The position numbers were made by a program, and so were the translations under genes. DNA of 64,000 nucleotides, from the NCBI GenBank assembly GCA_016801885.1, contig CM028902.1, positions 19,883,080 to 19,947,079 of the forward strand, read 5' to 3'. The DNA comes from Toxotes chatareus (lineage: Eukaryota > Chordata > Actinopteri > Toxotidae). Below the pieces are notes generated by a model. It saw only the letters and a program-made list of their open reading frames with translations. It searched no databases and was not told the origin of the DNA. Of the stretch, positions 47,401 through 60,300 are shown in pieces. The stretch's first letter is position 1, and the number at the start of each line of letters is the position of its first letter.

Positions 47401-48351
47401 TTGAAACCTGCCATAAACTGTGAGCTCTTCCTTTCTCAGAGCGGAGCGAAGCTATGTGTGCTATCCAAGAGATCATGCAGAGCTTGGGGGTTATTAATCA
47501 CACCAAACACATGCATGCACAAGTTCAACCTCTTTTCTTTCATCATGAGCTTGTGAGTCTACAGAAGAATTTAGATCCAACTGTATTGTTTTCATGTGCT
47601 GAGAGCGAGGGAGAGACGGAGAAAGACGAGGAAGGGGGAAGGGTTAGAAGCGCAACAACAGCTTCTTCTGTATCCTCTGGGAATGCCGTCGAAGGCTGAG
47701 GAAGAAGAGTGTCTGTGACTGGGAGAGTGAGCAATCCGTAGTGCATGTGCAGACAGTATTTAGCCCTCTCAGCTTTACTCAACTTACCATAAATACACAC
47801 TAAAAGAGGAACACAGTGTTCTACAACTTCATACTGAAAATGATAGTTGCTTTGACTGCCATGAGTCATTCATCAGATGAACAGACCCATCAGTTCACCT
47901 CAAAAGAGAAACTGCTCTTGGGTTGGTCAGCTTTTACTTTGTCATGTTTTGAAATTGTTGAATTATTATTCAGTTTGTCACAGCAGCATAGTCTGCAGTT
48001 TAGAGCTCAGCCACAAAATGTCAGTGTGAAATTTACTGTGAAATTCAATAATGCAATTTGTAGACACATCAAATACAAGCTCATTCTTATTTTGCTCATA
48101 GTTTAACAAATACTTTCACAGTTTACTTTGTAGAAACAGGACAGAAAGGCTGGTTTGTTTGTTTTTTTGGTCTGTGAACTAGTTTTATTCTTGAGTTGTT
48201 CTTTTCTACACATCCCTCTTTTGTGAAGCCAATGTGAAAGATTCTATCATTTTTAAGATTTCAACATTTTAATATACAAATGCACTTTATATTGATTCTT
48301 CCATCTCTTATTATCAACAACTAGAGAGTGGTGGAGTCAAGAGGTGCCAAA
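44401..48351. other. Presumed elmo3 5'UTR intron / intergenic DNA
   Basis: Contains CA/GT runs near 44,845 and 44,905, the decayed MITE at 45.5 kb and otherwise no recognised element. Open frames near 47.5 kb (one rich in acidic residues) lack homology and splice support. Confidence 0.4.
45455..45615. mobile_element. Decayed MITE-like repeat (hAT type)
   Basis: AATTATTGATTGATCTGTCA at the left and TCTGTCAATCAACTAATCCA at the right resemble the two ends of an abundant fish hAT MITE built from GATTAATC-type units, with most of the interior missing. Terminal repeats are too eroded to define a target duplication. Confidence 0.4.
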
Positions 48352-51300
48352 ATGCCACAGCAGAAGGACATAGTGAAGATAGCCATCCAAATGCCTGGGG
48401 CCTACCCCCAGCTCATACAGCTGGACCAGGTAATACACACATATGCACCCATGCACACACACAAATCCAAATGTCAACAAAAGCTGGATTAGGTCATTTG
48501 ATACTCTGATTGGTAATAACTGAAAAAATACCTTTCTATTCTAGTTATATACAGAGAGAATCTCTGTTCTCAGCTGGCAGCTGTACGCTTTGAGCGTGAA
48601 CTTTTCAGGCAGCACTTCCTCTAAGTATACTTCATCTTGGAAGACCATCAACCTCCATCCACTATCCACTTACAGTTACAGCAGCGCACAAACAACAGCC
48701 GCTTACTGACGGAGCTGCTCTGTCCACGCCGGACTTTTTAAACGGAAAAATTAGACGAAATAAAATTGTAGCCTAGTGTTCCCGCAATAAACGGACTCTG
48801 AGAGCAAGGAACACACCGCAACAGCGTTGCTAACATTAGCTGCTCCGGTCCTCTACCTGTATCAGCAGCGACCACAAATCGGCAATAGCGGGGTTTCAGT
48901 CACGTGGTCATGATGACGCACGTAGGCGTAGTGATTTCACGTGAAGGGCAGGAAGTTACATGTCAAAGCCAATGGAAGAAATATTAGCAGAGTCCGCATT
49001 GTACGGGTATAGATCCCGTGTCGAGACGGAGATACACACAGTTAATCAAACAATATGTTGGACATGATCCGTACCTCATGATGAGCGAGTTTTCAACGGA
49101 CGTTAAAGATTTGCCGACAATCGAGGCTGTTGACATCACCAATTATCTCCTACTTATTATACGAAACAGCAAATGAAAGCCTACAAAAGCCTGGGGGCAT
49201 ATAACTATTCTGTGAGCGGGTGGGTCCACAACCTTGGTACCAAACGGCTCCAAGACGATTATCGTTTGGTCTTCGCCAGGGAGAGTGTTTGTTCTCATAC
49301 TGGTTATGTATATCTAGCAGCTAGCAATAGCGGCTATAATGTCAACAAACACACCTTACCGGAATACAAGGGGGTTTATTTGTCAATTACATAGAAATAC
49401 TAATGTATGACATGACAGCGAAATAGCATTTGGACTACTGAGTCAACGTCCCCTAAAACGCTAGGGCAGCCTAAAAAGTCCCAATGAAGTCCATATTAGA
49501 CTACGGCAACTTAATAATTATTACCATGTAAATGAGCAGTAAGCGACAACCCAATGATATAAACACAGCCACAAAAAACAAGTTAGCTAGCTAACATACC
49601 TTTGACGAAGTGGTCACTGCAGACACGGGCATTTGCAGACTGCTCCTCCCGACCGTATAGGTAGGTTTAAAATCCACATTTTACGGCGTTGTTCTGTAAG
49701 TTTTTTAGATTTCTCACCTTTGTGGGTGACTACTTTTGGTACCGTATAATAGCTTTTTTTCTTTTTCTCTATTGGCACGATTTGAGCACCGGTAAACTAC
49801 GCAAAACATAGGCATTTTTCCACACGGTAGATTCTCAGTGTGTCAGTCAGCTAAAGGCTGAAACACTTCCTGCCCTCCATCCGAATTTGGCGCCCTCGCG
49901 CCGCGACGTCACGTGAAACCCACCTATTAAGTCATAAGCCAGCAGCAAAATATGCTAATACATGCTAATTAGTGTAAACATCCAGGTAAAATAGTGAGAA
50001 ATTTACTTAAGGAAAAAAATGCAACACAGGATCCTTCGACAGTCGGTTAGTACAGTCTATACTACTACCCCCCCCCTTCCCCCCCACAGTGTTCACGGAG
50101 GTGGAAACTATCAATAGAGACCAAAAACAAAACATGTACCAGGCTGTAAATATGATTTTTTTAGGTTGTAAAGTTGGCTATTTTAACATGGGGGTCAATG
50201 GAGCCAGCCCCCAGCGGCGGCCGAGGAACTGCAGCTTATTGAATGTGGAAGTGATCCTCACTGCTGAAACCTACAACTCCCACCTTGGTCATGAGTTTCA
50301 CTGCTAGTGTTCTGGTAGCTCAGTTGTTCTGTGATTTGAGAAAAAAATTCTGCAGCAGCACTATGAGTTAATTCACACAAAACATTTTAACCATTCATAG
50401 CAGAATACGATATGTTTTATGTACACACACCCCTAACTGCCGTCATAATTTATCAGCCTAATAACCTAAAAAAGAAGAAGGTGACATCACTGAAATAAAG
50501 CCTTTGCATGACTGTGGTGTGACTATCACCACTGACATACAATTGTGATTTGATATTGTTGCTTCAGCACAAGATATTTAAAGTGGTTGAATAATGTCAA
50601 GATGTAAGTGATAAATTTAGGTTGCCATTAACAGGCTGATAGGTCAGCTGTTTAACATTTTCTTTCACAACCACTTCCACATTCTGACAGCTACCATTTA
50701 AACTCATGGAGCCCAACAAGTGTTGAATTGTGACAATACTAATTAAATAGATAATTGTAAAATAAATATGAATTCATTATGTAACATTTATAATAACATG
50801 AGGAAGTAGTATTTCCTAATAATGAGTTGGGTTTTAGGTTCTTTTTTCACAAATTGCTGATTCAGTTATATATTTTACACAGAAACTTACAGAATGATGT
50901 GTTATTTATTTATTATTATTTGAGACTTTGGAGTTCCACATCCACCCGTTGGTTTTGTTTCTTCAACTTTAAGCAAATGTGATGTTGGGGAAGTTTTCCA
51001 TGTGTTTCCCAGAAATTGTGGGGAAGTTGCACTTCTTTGTGCAAGACACACATTATGCATGAGTTGTAGCTTAAACTGCATACCAGACAGTAGGAGTGTG
51101 TGTTCACAGTCACATACTGTACATCACTTGAGAAGGTTTGAACAAAGAGAGAATGGATTTAACAGGTACTTTCTAGACTGTCTGGTAATTTTAACAGTTG
51201 GAAAATGCAGCACAGTTGAAACTGGAATGGACACAGATCCTAGTTTCATCCATTTTCTTTAAGCCCTAAAATAGTTCATGAGAACAACATCTGAGCATTC

Positions 51301-54300
51301 AGGAGTACTGATTTGGATGTGCATGCCCATCCTCTACGCAAAATATTTTTTTTTAGATTTCAACTAATCCTGTCAGCCCAGAAGAATCCCTTAAAAACTT
51401 CTTATTGGCCCAGCCGACTTCATTAAACACATCTGATCAGTCGACCTTCTTGGCTGCCACTAATAACAGACCATCCACTGGGTCTACCACAGAACCCAAA
51501 GACATTTTGATTGGTTGACCGCAGGGCTGACCACTAATAGCAGGATAGCTAAGAGTCAGACATGGAAGTAGTCTGGCTTTTATTTACGTACAAAGAGGGA
51601 TCTGGGCACTGAGGGGAACATTGTTCAGAAAGCGTTGGGGAGCTCTTGGATTTCCTCTTCTCAGCAAACAGGGTTTGCTGCCAGCGAGAATAGCTGTGGT
51701 ACTGTGATCCCATAACAGTGTGTTATTACTGAAGCATTGTGTTCAGCTCCCTGACAGGGGAAATACTTTGATAGTAGAGTCTGCTAAGTCCTGTTGTTAC
51801 GACCCACATTTATGTAGCAGGTGGGTATTTTCATGATGTGTGAATATGTTTGCCTGCATTTGTGTGTAACTATATACTATCTGTTGTATATCTATGCAGA
51901 AAAAGCCTCTGTCTGCTGTAATAAAGGAGGTGTGTGATGGGTAAGTTGATGATAGCTTTGCTTTCTCTGTGGTGACATGTCACATCATTATCATTCAACT
52001 TGTTGTGTTACTGTGATAGATAATATCAATTTGTGTGTGTGTGTGTGTGTGTGTGTGTATAGCTGGAATCTCCCAGGTCCTGAGAACTACGCTCTGCAGT
52101 ATGCTGATGGAGTACAGACATACATCACTGAATCTGTGAGTCGCATTTATGTGCACATCAATACAAATATTTATCTACACCAGGGAGGCAGTCCACTAAA
52201 TGTCTGAGCCCTTCCTGAAGACATTGAGCAACAGGCCTGAGTCAGCCCTCAAGATGTTTCAGACAAGAATCGTGCGAATTTCTGTTTAAGATGTCAAAGC
52301 ACAGCAATAAATCACTGACTTACTACTTTGTCAGCACTTTGTGACCTCTGTCTGCTTTGTATTTCCCTGTGTCTAAAAGTATATGAAATTACTTAAGATG
52401 CAGCCCAGGTCACACAGTGTCATTAAAGCTATTAAAAATCAGTGTGAGGCACACTGAAAAGACAAGAGACGGGGTGGGAAAGAAAAAAAGAGGAAAAGAG
52501 TTGGAGCTACACTCATCTTCTTGGTGTCCTTTAGTGACCTTTTGAAACAGTTGACACTGGAAGCCCTCCCCCTCTTTTGAGGTGAGGACAGGACTGTAGA
52601 AGTCAGTACAATGCCCCCAGAGAAATGCACAGAAAGATGCTTTGTTTATTGCTGAAAATTTGAATCAGACTGTCAGAGTTGTTATGTGAAACACACATCA
52701 GGCTTTAGTTCAGCTAGAGTTGGTACAGGGATGCTGACCTGCAGTATATGAATGTGTTCATTTCCAGCTTTCAACAGTAATTCGATTCAGAAATATCCAT
52801 GTAAAAATCCATGCAGGAACCCTGTTCAGGTTAAAGGATCAGAGATACTGGAACATCTTGGCAGCAGCCTTGAGCATGTCTCTCTACAATCACTCTCTAC
52901 AGCTGCCTTTCCAATAAAGACAAAGAACAAACATATCTTCCTGGTCATATCAATGTACACTGACAGCCTGACATATGCTCATGAAGTTTGGATCAGCTTG
53001 TCTTTGACAAAGGCAGTTTTAAACTTTGTCTTTGACCTCTATAACAATCTAATATACTGGCAGCTGTATTTGTGAAAGTGAGCAAAAGTGCTTGTATATC
53101 TTATTTCCTGTAAATTGCAGTGTCACTTTATGTGTCAGTGTGTTTTAGTTTTCTACAGCTTTTCAATACTTTGTCCTCTGTATACGTGTGTGTTTGTTTG
53201 TGTGGTGCAGAATCGCCTGGACATTAAGAACGGTTGCATTATGCGTCTGACCAAGGCACCGGTGAGTCTGCAGCCAACAGGCTCTCAGCCACTTTCCTCT
53301 TTCACCTCCTTCCTCTCACATTCTTCCCGCCCTCTGTCTCTCACTCTCTGTATCACTCTTTCATTCACATTCTGCAGTCTGGAGCAGACTGTACAAAGTA
53401 AGATGCAAATCCAGACAATGGAACGAGTCAGCATCAATCTGTCTCTGCCGTTGCAAGTAGCTGAGCAACAATACCAATGAAAAACTAGGGAAGGAGAGAA
53501 TTGTTCAGTATGGTGTGTGAGCATACATGTTTCTTTTTGTGTGTTGTGTTGATGCTGGTGAACGCAGGGTCGCTGTGCAGAGGACTTGTTCAAAGGCATC
53601 CAGAGCTCGGACTCAGGCGTGCGCTGCGATTCGCTGAAGGAACTGGCAGGCGTTTCCACAGACGTCACGTTTGCTCAGGAGTTCATCAGCCGGGACGGAC
53701 ACCTCTTATTGGTCAAGATAGTAGAGGATTCTAATGAGTTAGTACTCCGCTCCTGTGTGTGTGTTTGTCTGTACTTGCATATTTTCCTTGGATGGGGTGG
53801 AATGCTGTTCCCCAGATAGATATCACTGGTGCTGAGGGGTGAAGTGGTTTCTGCACATGTAGCAGCACATCCCGCTGAGCTAAACCTGTATAGAGAAAAA
53901 ACAAGAAGTGCACCTGTTGAATATATTTAAGGCCCCACTCTAGAGAAAGAAATGTTTCCTCTCATTTGTGCATGACTTTCTCTTCCAGTGAAAGCGTAAT
54001 AGCTGATTTATTTTGAGCAGTGTTTGTCATAGATAACACTGATCAACTTTACTGTAGCATGAGTGTACTAGTTTATATGTATAAATATTTACACTTTAAA
54101 CAAGTGAATTATTGAAGGATTCCTCACAGTCCATCTGAATGCTATTCAGGTGGACTGTTTAGTGTGTGTGTGCTTGTGAATGCATTATCATTACCATTCT
54201 ACATAATATTTCTTTTTATGTGTGTCTGCTGCTTTCAGGAGTAATGTGATCATGACCCACACACTGACAGGCTTCATGGAACTGATGGATCATGGGATAG

Positions 54301-57300
54301 TTTCTTGGGAGAACCTCTCGTCTGTCTTCATCAAGAAGGTGCTGTATCTGCCGCTCCAAGTCTTTTGTCACAGATTATTTCTTTTTTCCATGAGTGCAGC
54401 TGCATTCTCCCTTCAAATTCCCACCTTCTTACTCCCTTCCCCTCCCTTCAGATTGCCGGCTTTGTCAACGCCAAGCCGACTGATGCATCAATACAGCAGG
54501 TGTCCTTGGACATTCTGGAGAGCATGGTGCTGAGCAGTTACAGTCTCTTCCTGCAGGTCAAACAGGAAGTCACCATGGAGAGGCTAATCGCTCACCTCCA
54601 GGTGTAAGTAACAGAGAGGTTTTGGACTCACTTATTTACTTACTTCCATTTCGAGTTGACACAGTGTCATACAAAAAGCAAACAAACAAAAAAAAAAACA
54701 AACTAGTGTTAAGTATTTTGGAAGAGAAACCAAACCCTGACAGTGACACCTCTGTGTGGTGGTGAGGTGGAGGCTGAGAAGTAGCAGCATTGTCTCTGTA
54801 ACAGGAAGTTTTAAAATATGTTAAACACTAGAGCCGACAGTACTATTAACATGAAACAGCAGCCACCAGTTGTCTGCCATTTATCACACCAAGACTGTAC
54901 AGTTGGACATAATACGCTGATGCACGGATCGACACCGTGAAAGAACCAAGAACATTTTTTGATCTCACCCTGTCTTTTCTTCCTAAACACACCTTTTTAT
55001 ACAGCTGCGAATCATAAAATTGTGTCTTTGTCTCACATCCTCCTCTCTGATTTCTTTCAGGACAAACCAGCAGATACAGACCAAAGCCATGGCCCTACTT
55101 ATGGCCCTACTACAGACAGCCGGAGACTCAGACAGACAGGTGCAGCTGCAGTCTGGTTCTTAGTTTCTGATGCTGTTCCCCTTCTTCTTATATCTGTTCG
55201 AACGCACAAGCATGCAGATAAATAGATGTTTAGGACAGACAGTGGTGCCTGCAGTGGTACATCAGTATGCACTGTGCACACTTAGACTTAGCTGTTTTTT
55301 TTTTTAAATTTTCAGTTGTCTTAACTCTTTCCTCTGAGACATTTGTATAGTGATGGGAAGCACTGATAACCCAAGCATGTGACTTGGGGTAAAGAGTGTT
55401 TTTATTTGCACCTTCCAGACTATTATTGCACATATGAGTCCGAGTGGAGTGAGCATCACTTCTGCCAGACTACTGAAAATGATCCATCAGTCTCATTCTC
55501 ATTTTTTCAGGGGACAGTGGAGGCTTTCTCTCCCTCTGTTCGGTTCCTGCTCCTCTCTTATTGTACGGAAACAGTTCCTTCATTCAGCCCGTCGTCTCTT
55601 TTCTCTCAGGCTCTCTTTGTTACTCACATACACACACGCAGGCACAGACACACACTTCCTCAATTTTTACAGTAAATCAACAAACCCACCCTTCTTATCA
55701 GTGTCACCAACACAAGAGCAAATTCGAACAGAACGAGGCTGAGTCAGACACGCATGTACCAGCAAGTGATGGTTTCATCACAGAGGTCAAAGTCCCACAC
55801 AGGCTAACCCTTGTCCCGCCCACTGGTCTGTTACTGACACTATATTGCCACCCCATGTTGAAAACATGCCATTGCACATCAGTAACACATTTTAGTTGTG
55901 CTCACTTTGTTCTTACTTTTCCCTTTTCCAGGATATGTTTGCATTTCTGAATAAGAAGAATCTCCGTCAGTACATTTATAAGGTAAATGCATTTCATATA
56001 GTTTTTAGTATCTCACTAACAGTGTCATAAAAGGAAACCTCTTTATTGTGCAGTTGTGGATTTGAATAAACCACCTGTTTGACCTGTTGAGTAAAATTGT
56101 GTATTTGTTGCAGAACATCATCCATAGTTCTGGTTCAGTCCAGGATGAGATGGCCCACTACCTCTATGTCCTACAGTCAGTTACTTTAAATCACCTGGAA
56201 CCTCGCATGAGGACGCCGCTGGACTGTTACAGCCAGGTGAGTCATAACGTGAGGAGTCAGACTCAGACAGAAAACAGCAGCTGCTGCTGAACGTTTCTCT
56301 GACTTCCTGTTAGACCCACACACATCATTTTTAACAATATAGGTCCTAGATAATTTGATTTATGAATTCTTTTCTGATCTTTAAAATGTTTAGGCCTAAA
56401 ATGCAATAACTGCCTTGAGGCAACAGACACCAAAATTTAATCAGCTGCTCTTTGGCCAAAGGCAGTTTATTTTTCCAGCCAAATCTCTTAATCTTTCATA
56501 CTTAAGTATGTAATTAGCAATAGTAATGGTAATGGTCTGTTAGGTCCAACAACATAACACTTTGAAACATTTAAACCATGTATCTTCCCCCTGTGACAAC
56601 AGGAGCAGAGAGACATCCTCCACAGTTTGCGGCAGGCAGCGTTTGAGACAGAAAGCGAGAACAGTCTGAGCCACGAGAGGCGACGCTCGCTCTGTGCTAA
56701 AGAGTTCAAGAAACTGGGCTTCTCTGTAAGTGTCTGCTGTCAGAACTTATTCTTTGGCATTTGTGTATCAATTTGCATCATATTATAATCAATGATTGTA
56801 TTTGTGTTGGGTTTTTTTTATCCTTTTCGTTTCAGAACAACAGTAACCCTGGTCAGGATCTGGTACGGACGCCTCCCGGTCTTTTAGCTTTGGACACCAT
56901 GTTTTATTTTGCCTCACGCTATCCTGATGCCTACAGCAGGGTGAGCATGATTTATCTGTTAATTATCACACAATTTGAAGATTTTTTAAAATTTTTGGTT
57001 TTTGTTAGCACCATGATAGCGACTTCATTTCATGATTTGCTAAGTTTCTAATTGTTTCCCTCTCCCAGTTTGTTCTGGAGAACAGCAGTAGGGAGGACAA
57101 ACATGAATGTCCATTTGCCAGGAGTAGCATACAGCTCACACTCATCCTGTGTGAAATTCTTCGTATTGGAGAGCCACGTAAGTTGACTTATGACCAGCTA
57201 CTGCCATAAAAATTTCTCTAACCTCTGGTCAGACCATCGCTGAGAAGACTGAGAATCTCCCTTTCTGTTTGGCAGCCTCAGAGACGGGATCTGCCTACCA

Positions 57301-60300
57301 CCCCATCTTCTTCAGTCAGGATCGACTCTTGGAGGAGCTTTTCTGTGTCTGCATTCAGCTGCTCAACAAGACCTGGAAAGAGATGCGAGCCACACAGGAG
57401 GACTTTGACAAGGTACAATAGTCAAGCACAGCAAAGCACAGCATGGTTTGCTTCATGTTCAGTCCTGGACACCACAGATAGAGCTGTTCTACCATGCAGG
57501 ACTGCATGCAGGAATGACAGCCTCAAATTAATCCAGCTGTCTTTTCACTTTAAATCATGGAGTGTCATGACCATGGATTAAAATCCCCAGACCTGCATTT
57601 TGTGGCTCCAGCAGCACTTCAGTCCCTTTGTATTTATAGTAATGATAATATTTATGGTTGAGACACATCCATAAATGTACTGGAAGGTTGGACTACATCC
57701 TAGTTTAGCAGTTTCCTGATATCCATCTCAATATCCAGTCAGGAAAATGTAATTTCTTCTCCAAGGACCCAGCAGAAAGAAGGTCTTCCCACACCGATGG
57801 GAAAGATTATTGCTTTGCGAAGGGGCATTTTCTATGCTCTACACTCTCTGCTACACTGACAAGCAGCTGTTGAATCGCTGGTCTAGCATGGCTTAATGAC
57901 ACGTCGACACCTACCGCGGTCAGAACTGGTCTGTTCACTGCAAACAAATCCCGTGACATAGCAACACTGTGCTTCCCATGGAGTCCTTAGACTCATTTAC
58001 AGTAGGCCAAGTCAGAGTGGCCCAGCTGCAAATATACTTCCATAAATGGCGAAATAATGTTGAAATTAGTCATCGCCTTGTAGCTGATCACTGTTTCTAA
58101 TCCTAGATGTTTGTCGGTCTGGGACTCAGCAACAAAGCAGTGATCCTCGTTCTGTGATACAGTCCTCAGGTTGTTGGTTCCTACCTTGAACAGCAGCATC
58201 ATGAATCATGTTTAACAGAGCCTCAACAGCTCTGGGTGAAATGTGTCTTATTTTATATGTATTTTTTGGGGTTTTATAGAATTAATCACTCAAGCTCATC
58301 TTGAGTTATGTTAATTAATCATGAAAATCTTATTCAGATATAAATTTTACAAAAGGGCAAGAAAACCAGAAGAGATTAGGCCTGTTTTACACACTGAGAG
58401 ATCAGCTTAAATGAGAGCCTTTTAATCAACTGTTTATGGTGGATTTGTGTAGCTTTGTACGTTTGTACACGACTTTGTATAGATTTATTCTTATGCTAAC
58501 TATCCCTGACCTGCCCCCACAGACAGCATTTAGGAACAGACAGTGACCTTACAATCACATTTTAGTACTTGTACTATGGTAATAGGTTGAGCCAAGCCTT
58601 GAGCAGCAGGGTCTTGTCTGGGAGAAATATTGGGAATCCAGCTGAAAGACAGAGTGGTCGAGCTTTTGTCCCGAGTCGCATTTCGACATCACACACAGCC
58701 GTCCATCATCAACAAAGTGTTCTCCTGATAGTCATAAAACTCAACGACCTTTTGCCCCGCCAGGAGCAGCCCAGTGTCCTGAGTGCCAGGACGGCAGACC
58801 GGCCTTTTGTTTTTACCCACGGCCCCCTACCCAGGGTGCTTTGGGGCAAGGACAAAGGGGCATTAGGTGGACAAAGAGAAGCGTGGTGGGCGGCAGAAAC
58901 AGAGGGACAAGGAAACAAGGAAAACAAAGCGCCCAGGGCATCAGCAGTAATTACACAACAACAGAGGGAACGTAAAACCTCTGGAAACAATATGAGAGGG
59001 AGGGAATGAGAGGGTTGGACTGAAGGGAGCGGAGAGGGAGAGAAACCAAGAAAAGAGAGGTGGTGGTAGTGGTACATGTGATATTGCAAATTTAGGTTTC
59101 GTTACCTAGAGAATGATTTGGACTTATTTGTGTTGGTGCATGTGACTGAGACTGCTCCACAAAAACACGCACACACACACACTCCCTCCATCCAGTGACG
59201 TGATTGTACTTGCGTGACTGTACATACACCCCCTGTGGTAACGGTCATCCTCCTTGAGCACATACACACACATGGACACACGTATTTAGCATACATGCAC
59301 ATGCTGCAGGGTTTTAGGGAACAGAGACAGCTGCCAGTCATCGGTCCTATTGGCCAGTGGAGCTAAATGACAGAGGGGCTGGGCAGGGAGGGTGTGCATG
59401 TGTGTGTGAATATCAGGGTGTGTATTTACAAAACACCCACAGGCCTGCACCTCTCCTGTCATGTAGGTGATCTCTATCTCTGTCTACCTCACTTTCACCA
59501 CTTCCCCGTCACATTTCTCTTATTGTTGAAGACGGGTGGGATTCAAAGTTGGGATTAAAAAATTTGTTGCAGTAGTCGGCTCTGAAGGATAAAAGATGGA
59601 GGTAAGGTTGGGTGTTTTTTTCTTGGCTGTAATGTGCAGTAAGCAGTTTGTTGCTCTGTAGTTACTGATTAGTTAATTGGAAAGTTGATATCAAGTGTTC
59701 CAGGTGTAGTACGTAAAGATCTCTACTCCAAGGCTAAGTTGTAAAAAAAAAATAAAATAAAATAAAAAAAATGTGACAATTCACAATAGAAATGATTTAT
59801 AGCATGAGAGTTATGATGACGCAACAGTGTGAGGTGGCTGTCTGAAACTCGTGTCATGTGAAAATTTCTGGACACTGAGGTTATTTTGGCTCAGGGGGCT
59901 TGAGCAGGCAATGTGACAGTGTGAAACTCTAGTCGCTTGTTTTGTGTCCCTGCATGTTCACACAATATAGAATGACAGTCTGGATTTCACTGTCTGTACT
60001 TCCAGTGCTGCCTGACGGACAGACCCTGTCACTCTCTGTGGTCATAAATGGTTCGGTCACATTAAAAACCCTTGTCGGACACACTTTTCGTCTTCAGCCT
60101 TCAAGGACGAATTCATATCTGAACTTGCGTTATCAAATTGCCACAAGATTTACTTATCTAGTCTTGGTTTTGTAATGTTATGTAAATCACTGTGTAGCTG
60201 ATACTCTGTTGTAACAAACTGCAGTTTGTACAATAGTGTTTAACCGTGTGGAGAGAAGTCTGGACAGAATTATACTGAATGGGTCAAATTACACTTTAGT

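Noticed and set aside
58569..59009. 146-codon plus-strand open frame in elmo3 intron 14
   Set aside because: Purine- and repeat-rich composition, no domain, and ELMO3 reads straight across the intron without it.
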